Assembly: GCA_034509755.1 (NCBI GenBank)
Contig: CM067549.1
Span: 30,958,001 to 31,022,000, forward strand
Origin: Anisodus tanguticus
Taxonomy: Eukaryota; Streptophyta; Magnoliopsida; Solanales; Solanaceae
Direction: 5' to 3'
Length of the DNA: 64,000 nt
The translations under genes and the position numbers were made by a program. Shown here piece after piece: positions 22,263 to 33,749 of the stretch. A model generated the notes under the pieces. The model searched no databases. It saw only the letters and a list, made by a program, of their open reading frames with translations, and was not told the DNA's origin. Each line of letters begins with the position of its first letter. The stretch's first letter is position 1.

Positions 22263-23446
22263 AAAATCATTCATTTAATATAAAAAATCATTCGTAGAGC
22301 GTACGAAGACTTGTGGGACTTAGATAGCTACGACGACAAGGTATGTAAGGATAATTTCTTTCTTGGCATGAATTGATGAAACTACTTCCTTGAATGGATT
22401 CTCAATTCGTTAAATTGAATAACCGTATACTTCTTTTGACAAAAGTGATCATATTCCTTGTTTATTGATCCTCATCAATATTTTCCATATTGCATACATC
22501 TCAAAATGATTATCTGAAGGTTAAAGAACGTAGCGTCAATAACAATAGTCAGAAGATAATGACGATAGGTCACTACGGCTTTACTTGTGATGTTCTTTGG
22601 ATTTTTTCTTGCATTGCACACACATATACCATACCGCGATACGCTATTGTCGATCGGGAAATCACTTATATGTGCATACCACTAATCAGTTGGGCAGATA
22701 CCACCGCATCATATATGGCTGGGTAGTTTATTATGAGCTCACCCCATAGAGGGATTTGATATGATACTATATGATATTACCCTATAGAGTGGCCCAATTT
22801 TTACTAACATGCATATATTTATGGTAGTACCAATTGTGTGCCCTCTAAGGCCTTCTTCTGAGTTCTAGGTTGATTTTTGTACCTTCATCTCTCATACTAC
22901 ATTCTAGTTTACATATATTATCCGCCTTACATATTTAGTACATTCTTCGTACTGATGCCCTTTTCTGGGACACTGTGTTCATGCCCGCAGGTAAATATAG
23001 ATAGGGCAACTCACCTCCTTAGTAGGGTGCCTAGTCTCAGCTGTTGGTGGTTGCACTTCATGTTTTCTGGAGTTGTTGTTTGGAGTCTGTAGGTACTTAT
23101 ATATATATTGGCATTTTGGGTATGGCGGGGACCTGTCCCAACCAATGGTTGTATTATAGTACTCTTAGAGGCATGCAGACTAGTGTACAGTGTGTGTATG
23201 TTTTGTCATGGCCTTGCCGGCTCTCTTGTTAGTTTGTAATACTCCTCTTATGGCCTTGTTTCCCTTGGTTAACTATATTTATTGTGTTGAGACTCTTCTA
23301 TTTACAAGTTGTCATACTTTCTTATCTTGTTAAGCTTATTTGGAGGCCTTGTCGGCCTAGGTTTCATATTAAAAGCTCCAGGTGGTATATTTGGTTTGCT
23401 CGGGCCTTCGCGTACCGGCCACACCGCCCAAGGTTGCGGTGTGACA
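22263..23446 (+). mobile_element. Element F 3' LTR, 3' half only
   Basis: It matches 16923-18187 of the 5' LTR throughout and ends TGTGACA at 23446. The 5' half of the LTR and any polypurine tract are missing. At 22263 the interior sequence passes straight into mid-LTR sequence, implying a deletion of interior plus LTR start. The break lies almost at the site where the LINE sits in the 5' LTR. Confidence 0.8.
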
Positions 23447-23544
23447 CACACCAATAACAACATCCTATCTCCTTACGACATGGTCCAGCATGTATCCACC
23501 CTCATACCTTGCAATATAGCCTAGACAAGCCCACTCAGTCTGGC
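23447..23544 (-). pseudogene. Element Z gag fragment, first half of zinc knuckles
   Basis: On the minus strand this 98-bp piece reads a first CxxC-like cluster (CKV, GWIHAGPC) and the start of the second (CCYWC), one stop inside. This is the paired-knuckle arrangement of gypsy gags. It continues in frame at 13317 once element F and one target copy are removed. To the right it is cut by the M LTR terminus at 23545. Confidence 0.75.
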
Positions 23545-24939
23545 TGTCACATCCCAACCTTTGGGGGGTGGCCGGCACCCAACACCCAAAGGCCTGAGCG
23601 TACCATTATAGTATTTGAAATCAAAAACATAAAACTCGGGCTGACAAGGCCTCTATATAATCATATAAGCCAAGAATGAATGACAACCTACACGTAGAAA
23701 AGTCCCCATATGATATATATACATATAACTAGAACTAGCTAAGCCATAAGAAGAGTATATCACTAACATAAGTATGAGTCGATAGGATACGGATAATAGA
23801 TTTAACTAAGAGAAATTAAGAACCATAACCAAGCGACAGAAATACGTCACAAGTGCCTTCTTGGCGATTAGGGGTGGAATATATATTGGGTAGCAACTCG
23901 CAAGTGTCATTTTCAAGTCGATCATGCCAAAAGATAAGAGTGTAAGCCATACATACCTTATGCTGATAGTTCCCGAGTTCCTGAAGCACTCTATGAACTA
24001 TAATATACATCATAAGAATGATTTGTATCAATATCGATCTCATAACATATAAGATTCATTTAGACAATTGGTCGAACAACTTGTGTGCACAACAACTATG
24101 CTTATATTTCACGATAATTTATATTACTATCATCCCTCCTCCACCAACCATCACAAGATCAAGATCACAACTCCCATATCACACCATATTCCCCTGTAAA
24201 TACCTCAAGATCTAAGTTAAAACAACTTAACCTTTCACATGTCGGTACCTTAGAATCTCCTTTATCTTTAGTCTCATGTATCCATCTCACAATGGAAACT
24301 TTTAGACTAGGAGGAATCTAAGAACATTGAAAAAAAAAAGATTTTTACCTTAGGTAGCAAAGAGAGTTCCCACTTCACTCTTTCTCCAATTCTCCAAAGC
24401 TTCCAAGCATGCATCCACAACTTAGAGGAGGTTTTCCATGGTGATCCATGTTTCTCAAGGGTGAAATCACTCCGAATTCTTAAGAAATGGTCCTTACTAA
24501 ATGGGTATACCTTTAGAGAGTAGTTGAGAGCACCTAGGTTAAGTTTGGGTCAGAAATGAAATAAAACAAAAGGGGCTTCGAGATTAATACATATATAGCC
24601 AATCCACCGCCTCCATTATTCAGAAGAAACTGCTCCGTAGATCACTGTCTACAGCCGCATTTCCCACCGTAGATGGTGGCAGAAAATTGGCTGGAAGAAG
24701 GCTCTGATTTATGGCCTGATCTGCGATGCGGATTAGGTTCTACGACGCGAAACACTTAGCGTATCATCGTCAAACTTCATCGAGTTATCCTTCATTTGGT
24801 CATGTTGACTTCTAATCTTCCGAAATCCTTCCTTAACATCCTGACATGTCTTACAAAACACTCAGAGACTATCTCACGTCATCAGAATTCAATTCGGCTA
24901 CAACGCTCTTATGCGTGTAAGAAACTGCGAGGTGTAACA
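23545..24939 (-). mobile_element. Element M 3' LTR
   Basis: The plus strand starts TGTCACATCCCAACC and ends GCGAGGTGTAACA, so on the minus strand it reads TGTTACACC...GGGATGTGACA, 1395 bp. It shares GGCCGACAAGGCC-like words and the TACATACCTTATGC block with the LTR-B group, reversed. A purine-rich tract lies immediately upstream on the minus strand. Confidence 0.88.
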
Positions 24940-24951
24940 TCCTCCCCCCTT
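24940..24951 (-). other. Polypurine tract, element M
   Basis: AAGGGGGGAGGA on the minus strand abuts the TGTTACACC start of the 3' LTR. This is the position and composition of the RNase H-resistant primer for plus-strand cDNA. Confidence 0.85.
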
Positions 24952-27900
24952 AAGAACATTCATCCAAATTTTGGTAGAGTTTCTTTTGTACAAGACTATC
25001 GAAAACCTATCAGACAATGCAAAATATATCTTTAATTCCACTCAAGGCTACAACCAATCAAAATAGGATAACACTGGTCTCGTATGACCATCTATCCATT
25101 CAAAAATCAAAAGTTTAACCATAAGTTACCTCAACTTTTATCTGTTGAAACCTGGGTTGTATCTGACATATCTACTTTAACAATATCACCTAAACAAAAT
25201 ATATAGATTAAGCTCGATAAAAGGGTTAGGAATGAAGGAATTGCATCACATGAGTGTCGATTTAGACTTGAAATCTAAAACAAGTGAGAATGTTTGAACT
25301 TCATATCTTTCCTTATTCTACATGTCAGCCTTTCTACACTGGTACTTCCCATAATACCATAATAAAGGCTATGATCTCCATATTGGCCTGAAACTTCTAG
25401 ATTTAATGATTCAATATTGTAACTGAGATTCTTTCGCACAACGAGTCTTCTCGAATCTAATCACCCTCTACAAAGGTAACACGACAGAGATTTCTCATGC
25501 ATTTCTGAGGTACATATCTCATAAAACATTAAACGAGTTATTCTCAATTCTGAAGGTAATTTCAAGATTATCGATTACTTGATTAACTTTATGAGTCATT
25601 CCATATGATATGTTGGGTCTAAGGACAAGCTTGCAACCTACAATAGGATAGGTGGTCACCCAGACTTTCTTTAGTATCTACTGTGCAATTCCATAAAGTG
25701 TCCTCGAGTGTCACCCAGATATAACCCATTATTATCGAGTCTTTAGTATTTTGAGCTTTCCTCCCAGTTCCTAGTGCTCAACCATACTTGTTGATAATTA
25801 ACGTATGAGTACATCCTCTCATTCAATATCTTAATATGTCTTTGTACGTCCCCGATAGGTAGGGTATTGCGGATGATGAATCTCTATTGAAATCTTGCCT
25901 TGTAGTCCTACTACATCGAGAATAATCCAATAACTATGGAATCTAATAGTTTCCCCTTTTGTTATGTACCTTTTTCGGAATCCCTAAAAGTGGGATCTTA
26001 ATCCTGACGTCCTTTATATCTTTATACGAAAGATGACTCTATCAAATGGTTAACCTTAAGAGTAGTCAGACATCTATCTGGTTTATGGATACATCTTTTA
26101 GACTTATTCCATCCCTTTTGCTCTCGCACTAGTCGATCTACTCGTAGTTATATGGCTGGTACCATACTATCTAATTCCAATGATAAGATTATCAATACTT
26201 AATATTTTTTAAAATTAATTAAGCTTTCATTTATTCCATAAGCCTAGCCTTACTCACAGTCGATGTACTAAAATTTTAAGGTCTACATGATTTCAATTAT
26301 GTAGTGTCATTGAAACTTTCATTCAGAGTCTGGGAGCGAACCGTATCATATTTTCTCATTACTCGTAGTTGTAGGTGACCATTTTTTTCTTCTTAAACCT
26401 TTATTTGCCCCTCTCTGTCGCTTACTCATCACACATTATTTATTCTGAGACACCCTAGTATGCATACGTTGTCAATTACTGATTGCCTAGATCGATTCCT
26501 CTCTCATATCTTAGCCTTAGTAGCTCCTTGTGAAGCCTATGTCTTCCTGTCTTTATTTACACATCATACTAGTCTTTCGAGTCTTGAATGTTCAGTTATG
26601 CATATTGTCAATTAGCATGTCTAACCAGGGATTGATACTACTTTCCCTTTAGCACTTAGGCTTGCATTAATATTTCAAGTCATAACACATCTGTAGAGTC
26701 TGATCTAATATTATTTATCATAAATCATTTTGTCGTAATCCTCCTTACTACTCAATTACTAAACAAATCACATGGATCTGTTCTTAGCATTATCTTGGGT
26801 AGTACCTATCCCATCAAGAATGGTCATTAACTTAATCCCTGATGGAGTTTAACTAAAAACTTTGTCTTATTATATCTGAGCTTGCTGGTCGTACTATTCA
26901 ATCCGAATTTGTGATGTTACATAGTCCAATGGCATTTACTATATCTCCCAGTCCTACCATAATCAACTCTCTTATTGACCAATTACTTAACCATCTTACT
27001 AAAAAAATTCTACTTCAGAATATCGAGGAGGGGTTTCTTGTCGCTGTATACTTCTCCTACCGATCTGACACCTTTACTTGACAAATCTCCATTAATCCCC
27101 TTACATCTTCTCGACGTCATTATATCGTAATGAGACATATGTTTTCATCCTTCACTTGCTTTTATCCTGCTCATAGCAGCTCACACTTCCCATGGTCAAC
27201 ATACCTACCCTTATTCCATCATGCTCTCCCCTTCATGTTACTCAAATACTTGCTCCTTTCTTTACTCATTCCACTATTATCTCAAGGTTATGGATATCTT
27301 TGGCTCCAACAAACTGTTTTTATCTCAAAGCATCCAAATTACAACACATTGTTCCTTTAGGTTGAAGGTTCCTCCACTTAATTTCATGTAGCATGCGATA
27401 TAACCTCTTTATGATAGGATGAAGAACTGATACCATCCCTCATCATTACAGGTAACTAACCCTTGTATAACTTGTGGTCACCGTTCCTAGGGAGACATTC
27501 TACGCATTTCTCTCAAATGCTTCCATCTCCCACCTAAATGTAACCCATTTAAAACCCTTCATTTCTATTAATAACATTTTGGGGTAACCCCTAATTCCTT
27601 ACTTGAGGCATGGTTATTGGGTTGTGTATTTGTAAGAACTTTCTTGTATACATCAACGAAGTTATCGCAAACTGGATGAATCCTCAAAGTCCTATTTAAT
27701 CCCTTTCAATGACACACTCTACATCCCACTCTCATGCTTATCTTTGACTCACTATTCTGCTCATAAGACTCGAGTTTCATAGAGTCATCGGGATAACCTA
27801 ATATCATAAATTCAAGATCTACCTAACAAAATCGCCTGAAAAAAAGAATCACATTGCATATTTCGTCACTATATTGAGGGGATTTCACCCTTTTCCCAAC

Positions 27901-28069
27901 CTACCAACACATATATGAGGACGTAACTAACATCTCACTTCTATAGCCACCATTTATTTTTCATTGGAGCATCTAATCCCTAAATGACACCATATAACTA
28001 GACCTTGAAATGGAGTCGTACTAACACTTTTTATCACAAATGAATCAATACTAGGTATATAAAAGGTAG
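24952..28069 (-). mobile_element. Element M interior without recognisable pol
   Basis: I read 3.1 kb in all minus frames and found no FIDD/YVDD, DSGS, HHCC or integrase-core words; stops are dense. It is collinear with 20287-22262 (reversed) and, over 25580-26935, with 45386-46795 in the same orientation. Since gag knuckles remain recognisable in the same element, decay alone explains the missing pol less well. A gag-only or LARD-like element is a reasonable inference. Confidence 0.6.
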
Positions 28070-29745
28070 TGATGTAAGTACGGAGGGGTGAGTGAGGGTA
28101 AGTTGAGCTGACTTCGGCAGGGAACAAGTTGACGCAAAAATGGATGGGAAAAGGGGTTCTCGGATTCTCAGTTTCTAGCTGGGCAGTGGGGATTTGGGGG
28201 CTGTTTCGGGTAGTTGTGTAGGGAATTGGGTCAAGGATTTTTATGGAGCTGTTGTGGACACGTTAAGGGTTGTTTTGATGGTCGGTATTTGGTGGTTTGA
28301 TGATGGCAAGGCGTCGGCACAAAACTGAAATAGTGAGGTCATCGGCAAGGTGTGTTATGCGGACTGTTTGGTGTTGTCGAGATTGGACGGGACTTTGTGG
28401 GAGGTTTAGGTTGGGAAACTTTGGTGGGGATGTTTATGGATTCTTGTGGGATGTGGTGGTAGAAATAATGAAGTGGTTTGGATGAGGGATGGACACGGGA
28501 TGCTAGGTGAAAACCCGAGTACAAACCAAGCACAATCGGTCGATAAGTGAAGGATAATGACGAGGGTTTTTTAATGCCTAACTCGACACCTTGATGGGGT
28601 GACCAATTTAACAAGGTCTAGTCCAAGGTTTCTAAGTGCAATGCTCCTGAAAAAGCCAAGTGAGGGTGGTCGGGAAACCTTATGATAGACCCTTGGTTTG
28701 GTTTGGTTGGACCACACAGTTCCAACGTCTACCTACGCCGAGGAGGTTCCTTAAGCTTGGGTTTTGATTAGGTCACACAGTCCTAACCAAGACTTACACC
28801 AAAGGGAAACATTATCTTGGATTCAATTAAGTCACATAGTCTTAAATAAACTTATACCAAGGGGATTCACTCACACAAGAACCAAAGGTCCTCCCGGAGA
28901 ACCAACTAAGAATATCAATCTCTGATTGAAAGACTTAGCAAAGATGAGTAAACACTCAAGTTTTATATTCAAAAAACTTTGAATTTTACAATGGCCTAAG
29001 GCCTCTATTTATAGTACAAAATAGACTCTTCTAGAAAGCAAATGAAAAGACACAAACTAACACCTCGTTTCGACGCATTTGGATTGACTTGGTGACCAAG
29101 GGAGTTTGGCTAACCCTTCCTCTTTTGTAGGCCGAAATTGTTTTCTCCTATGTAACAATATTCATGAACTTTATTCTTCCAAAAACCTCATCTTCTTGGA
29201 ATGTGTTGGAAGCTTCCATTCCTTGCATTTGTGTGCCTTGGCCTAATTTATAAGGGAGTATTTCGACCAACAATTCTTCTTCTTGGTGTCCTCAAGTTGG
29301 TTTATGAATTGTCTTTTTGGAAGCCTCATCTTCTAGACCATTCATGTCCTTGCCAACTTGGCTTAATTCCTTTCACACGATCTAGACATCTTTTTGTCCT
29401 TGCCAACTTGTCTTCTCGGCCTAGTCATCCATTTCCCTTATATCCTTGTCCTTGATTACCTTGTCCTATTACGTGGTACATTAAATATGTCCTAAGAAGA
29501 ACTAAAAAGCTAAGCTAAGTAATGAAGACAAGCTAAAAGAAAAAAACATGGTCTTCAGCCAAGACCTACATACAAAGCCGAAAATAAACATGTTCTTAAA
29601 TCTTCATGTGATGTTATTCATTCTACTCCACATTTCATCCCATTTGAGGAATTTATCTGTAGGTAGATGGTGAATTATTGGCATTCTCGGCAAGCTACTT
29701 AATGGTTCAAGTTAAGATCTTAAGTTCGCGGGCTGATTTACATCA
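28070..29745 (-). mobile_element. Solo LTR-A (minus) with TSD GGTAG
   Basis: Plus-strand ends are TGATGTAAGTACGGAGG and GGCTGATTTACATCA, flanked by perfect 5-bp repeats GGTAG (28065-28069, 29746-29750). The TATA box reads TATTTATA at 29006-29013 and the TAGCAAATGAG-like block follows in the expected reversed order. It is 1676 bp and lies in element M. ORFs at 28297 and 29201 are chance. Confidence 0.93.
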
Positions 29746-32478
29746 GGTAGTAACATTGACAATAATGCAATTATAGCGTACCTTAGACAGCATGAGTCCT
29801 CGAGACTCATTCCCTTTCCTTACCCTTACCTCTACCAATCATCCACGGACACTCGCGTACCTTGTGGCCCCTCATGCCACACTTATATCAAACTCATGTA
29901 CCTTTACAACACGATCTTATATGCATCCTGATGTAAAACTCCCCGTGAGCTCAAGGTTCTAAATTGATCCTCGAGGTGTTAAGCTCGGCATTCCAAAGAA
30001 GGTTGATCATCCGAAGATAATATTCCTTAAATGGCATGTAAATGGAATGGAGTAGGAGTTGTCACGTGAAGATCTAGGAAGCAAGTTTTTATTCATCCTT
30101 TGTATGTAGGTCTTGGCCGAAGACCATGTTTTCTTTTAGCTTGTCTTTATTTCTTAGCTTAACTTTTAGCTCTTAGCTTAGGATATAGTATGCCATGTAA
30201 TAAATACCTTAGGACACAATTAATAGGCCATGTAAAGGGTGACAAGGACGAGAGTCTTCTAATAAGGTGACTAAGCCAGTTGGTCTTCCAAAGGGATGAC
30301 TAGGCCGTGAGTTGGAGGAGAAAGTGGCAAGGAAAAGAGACATCTAGAAGATGGGGTTTTCAAGGAAACATTTATGAACTAACAAGTTCAGTAATTGACT
30401 ATATTGAAGACTTCAAGGTCGGTCAAAGGGAGAGAAAGAGTTGGCCAAAATGGTTCATCAAACAAGTGCAAGGAATGGAAACTTCTAAACATATTCCAAG
30501 AAGATGAGATTGTTGGAAGAATCAAGTTCATGCATTCTTCCACTTGGGATACACGAAGGGATGTGAAAGAGATTGATTTCACTATTTTCTCTAAGTAAAG
30601 ACCTTTCCCATTGCCTTGGTCTGGCCGAAACATCCTTGGTCACCAATTAAACCCAAACCCGTCTACACTTGGTCAAAAGTGTACTTGTAGTTTGTGTCTC
30701 TTGATTTGTCTTCTAGAATGGTCCATTCTCTACTATAAATAGGACCCTTAGAAATTGTAAATATTCAGAGTTTATTGAGATATAAACATGAGTTTTACTC
30801 ATTTGCTAAGTTATTCAACTTGTGTGTTATTTATCTTAGTTGGTTCTTGTGTGAGCCATGGTTTAACTTGAAGCTAGGACTGTGTGACCTAGATAAACCC
30901 AGGCTAAGGTTTCCCGTTGGTGTAAGTCTTGGTTAAGACTGTGTGATCTAATCAATACCTAAGTTCGAGGAACCCCCTTAGTGGTAAGCAAACATTGGAA
31001 CTGTGTAGACCAATCTAGCCTAAGCTTCGGGTTACTAAAAGGGCTTCCGACCACCCTCACTTGGCTAGTTCACGGTTTGTACTTAGCAACCCCGGTCTTG
31101 ACCTTTTGGAATTGTTCACCTTATCATTGGTGTCGACTCGGGCAGTAAACCCCCATGTATCTATCCTTGGGCTCATAGACCGCACCTCACTTAAACCATA
31201 GCAACTGAACCAACACTTAACCAAATCAACCATCCTTCACTCGAGCTTGCATCTTGTAACTCGTGTTCAATCCTTATCCAACCCACTATATACTGACCCT
31301 ACTCAAACCCCATAGTACTTTACAAATATCCCTCCAAAGGTTGTTAACCAAAACTACTCATAAACAACCTTTTTATCCGAAAACATCAAATAGTCTACTA
31401 CAAACACCAACCGAGAACCTCACTGTTTCATATTGTTCCCGATACCTTGCCATCATTAAACCACCAAACCCTAATCACTATAGCTATCCTCAATGTACCC
31501 GCAACAATCCCAAAAAACGCCTAAGTCCAATTCCACCTACAACTACTCGAATAACCTAACCAACCACATTGACGTCTATACCAAGTTCCATCATCGGACC
31601 TCATTGTTTCAGTATATTTCCACCACCTAGACATCACCAAACCGCCAAGTCCCGATCATCAATATCACCCTCAATACACCAGTGACACCCCTACAAAATG
31701 CCTTAACCCAACTCTTTCTAAATCCACATGAAATAGCCACCAAACACCACCCTATCCGACCAAGCCGAGAATCCAAAAACGACCTTTTGAGTCCTATTTT
31801 TAGGTTGATCCAAATATACCCAACACCCGACCCACTTACAAAACATCACCCCTCCTTACTTGCATCACATCTGATGACACTTCCTACAAGTGGATGGGAA
31901 TATCCTCACTCGACTTGTACTTCTTTGTCCCCGGAATACTGGTGTCTGTGAACCCTACCTCAGTCTTACTCAGAAACTCGAACTATGCTCAACCTATCGC
32001 GAAGGTCCAACTTGCGAGTCATACAATTACAACTAGCCACCATACGATCATCTGCTACACTCACCAACTATCATGGCTCTCTTGTCCCCCTCATCGCCCA
32101 TAACTAGGTTAAATTTGGTAGTCTTCTATGGTTTCTTGCCGGAATCTCCCTAGGTTGTAAATGGCCTGACCTTTTAAGGGGTCTATTAATATGAGCCACT
32201 CTAGGATAGCGACATGCTTGAGAGGCAACCAGTTGGTTCAACACCTGCATCACTCTCCTAATATCTTCACCAGATAGAGCTAGCAGTGGGACTGGTACAG
32301 TAGGAGCTTCCCTATGGTCCTCTGGCATTAGTGGAGTCGGAGATACTTGAAAAAGTGACTCACACATACCCTTCAATGGATCTGACTCATTCTCTCTGTT
32401 GGTCATACTTATGCTGGATGGAAATGTTCCTGTATTTACAACACTATAAGGGTCATGAGAAGGACTCTTATGACTCAA
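29746..32478 (-). pseudogene. Gag pseudogene of element M, split by a solo LTR
   Basis: The minus-strand ATG at 32478 starts 124 codons whose C-terminal part (SGEDIRRVMQVLNQLVASQA) resembles a gypsy gag N-terminus. Then 32103-31868 carries a weaker continuation ending in a first knuckle (CRKCHQM). After the solo LTR at 31867-29929, the minus strand continues (HIRSC, then YKCGMRGHKVRECP) at 29928-29850. Dropping the LTR and one target copy keeps the same frame. Most of the Retrotrans_gag core between them seems deleted, and stops occur. Paired knuckles like these also occur in element Z. Confidence 0.78.
29929..31867 (+). mobile_element. Solo LTR-A in M gag, TSD CATCC/CATCT
   Basis: It starts TGATGTAAAACTCC and ends CCTTACTTGCATCA; the flanks are CATCC (29924-29928) and CATCT (31868-31872), 4 of 5 identical. 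TATAAATA is at 30734-30741. At 1939 bp it is the longest copy; the extra length lies in the C-rich 3' part (31260-31860). Opposite in orientation to the gag it interrupts. Confidence 0.92.
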
Positions 32479-32619
32479 CTCTATGGCACGATTCTAGAGC
32501 AAGAAGAAGAGTAACCACCATGAATTCCATGTAGCCTCTTATTCATAAGTGTGGTACACTACACATCCATAAATAAGACTCTATTAAACACGGCTTGCAG
32601 ACATCCTAGGACAGACCTA

Positions 32620-32630
32620 CTCTGATACCA
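32620..32630 (-). other. Primer binding site, element M
   Basis: Plus-strand CTCTGATACCA, i.e. TGGTATCAGAG on the minus strand, 4 bp from the LTR terminus at 32635. A leader with GTAGGTCTGTCCTAGG follows on the minus strand, as in element 1. Confidence 0.88.
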
Positions 32631-32634
32631 AGTT

Positions 32635-32661
32635 TGTCACACCCCAAGGTTGGGTGTGACA
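32635..32661. repeat. 27-bp palindrome formed by two LTR termini
   Basis: TGTCACACCCCAAGG is followed directly by TTGGGTGTGACA, near-perfect inverted halves. The left half is the LTR terminus expected next to the M primer site, and the right half is the opposite LTR terminus. It looks like an LTR reduced to its two ends by an internal deletion of over 1 kb. The alternative is a junction of two elements. Confidence 0.7.
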
Positions 32662-33374
32662 TGAACTGCTACTACTATAATCCTGGAGTATCAAGGGATG
32701 TGACCTTTGCCTAAGCCTTACCCGAGAACTCTGATCGTACCTGATTTATCACAAATATATGTCATGCTATTCATGTATTCGAAACCCTTCTTTATTTTGT
32801 ATCCCCCGATAATCACCAACCATTTAAACCCTCTTAGTCCTTTTTCTAGCCCCAACTGAGTCATCCCTGCCGAACATTAATTGCTCCTGGTCAACAAGCT
32901 CCCTAGGCTGTGAACTCCCTGACTGTTCCAGGGGTCTATAACCGTCAATCATACTAGAGAGGTATCATGCCTGAGAGGCAACCGGCTAGGTCAATACTTG
33001 AACTGTCCTCCAAACATCTTCATCGGATGGTACTATAGGTATATCTAAAGGTATATCTGATGGTATAGGGGTCTCCCTCGGTGCTCCTAATCATATTTGG
33101 GTCAAAGACTGGTGGGGAGGTAACCTACTCGTATTCTCTAACGGGTCAGTCTAGATAGAAGGTGTATCTCTTGAAAAAGACATTGGTGAAAGAGTAAACA
33201 CGATAAGGTTAGGAAGGGGATACTTGTAGCTCGACTCTAGTGCATGATCTAGATCAAGAAATAAGGAAACCATCATAAATATCTTGTAGCCTCCTATTTA
33301 TAAGTATGGCGCGCAACACACCCATAAGAAAGACTAGAGTAGACACGGCATGTAGATATACCTAGGATAGACCA
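32662..33374 (-). pseudogene. Element Z gag pseudogene, N-terminal part
   Basis: On the minus strand this repeats the layout of 32478-32104: leader after the primer site, ATG at about 33182, and a Pro/Ser-rich start. A segment corresponding to SGEDIRRVMQVLNQLVASQA follows at about 33025-32975. Stops and frame changes are present. It is a second, independent copy of the gag start next to the one in M. It presumably continues in 23544-23447 and 13317-12896 across the insertions. Confidence 0.7.
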
Positions 33375-33375
33375 A

Positions 33376-33386
33376 CTCTGATACCA
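33376..33386 (-). other. Primer binding site, element Z
   Basis: CTCTGATACCA on the plus strand, 4 bp left of the LTR terminus TGTCACACCCC at 33391. Confidence 0.88.
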
Positions 33387-33390
33387 AGTT

Positions 33391-33718
33391 TGTCACACCC
33401 CAACCTTAGGGGGGTTGGCATCCGGAACCTAAGGCCCGATCATACCAAGCCCGATATATGTAACATGCTCAACAACATTTAGGCCGACAATGACTATGAT
33501 AAGAGATTACCTGGCCAATAGTCACAACCACCTACACATAGAAAATGCACAACATACATGTATATACAACAGGGCTGATAAGGCCGATATGAACACGAGT
33601 CTATCAAAAAGGCTGACAAGGCCATACAAGACCACTATATACAAAACGATTGTCTATAAGCCTCTAGAGAGTATATCAACAATATCTAGTTGGGACAGGG
33701 CCCTGCCGTACCCAACTC

Positions 33719-33749
<31 letters not shown>

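Larger units (their letters stand above)
13318..23446 (+). mobile_element. LTR element F, inserted in element Z gag
   Basis: It is bounded by TGTTACACCCCGTAC at 13318 and GGTGTGACA ending at 23446. Flanks CGAAC (13313-13317) and CACAC (23447-23451) are a poor 5-bp duplication (3 of 5 match). However, dropping one copy joins the two halves of the Z zinc knuckle in frame, which supports these exact ends. Content: 5' LTR (13318-14505 and 16923-18187, split by a LINE), primer site, non-coding interior split by a solo LTR-A, and the 3' half of a 3' LTR. Confidence 0.75.
23545..32661 (-). mobile_element. LTR element M (minus), inserted in element Z
   Basis: Minus-strand order: collapsed 5' LTR (32661-32635), primer site, gag with two zinc knuckles, about 3.1 kb interior without pol motifs, polypurine tract (24951-24940), 3' LTR (24939-23545). 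Two solo LTR-A copies sit inside. The flanks CTGGC (left) and TGAAC (right) do not match, so the outer insertion is inferred from Z gag sequence lying on both sides. Confidence 0.65.

Noticed and set aside
28070..29745. LTR-A as a non-LTR or gene-derived repeat
   Set aside because: TG...CA ends, exact 5-bp target duplications and a TATA box fit an LTR best, though lack of any internal region is kept as a finding.
31263..32103. Thr/Pro/Leu-rich ORFs at 31263, 31682 and 31894
   Set aside because: They lie in the C-rich 3' part of a solo LTR-A and across its edge; other copies do not keep the frame.
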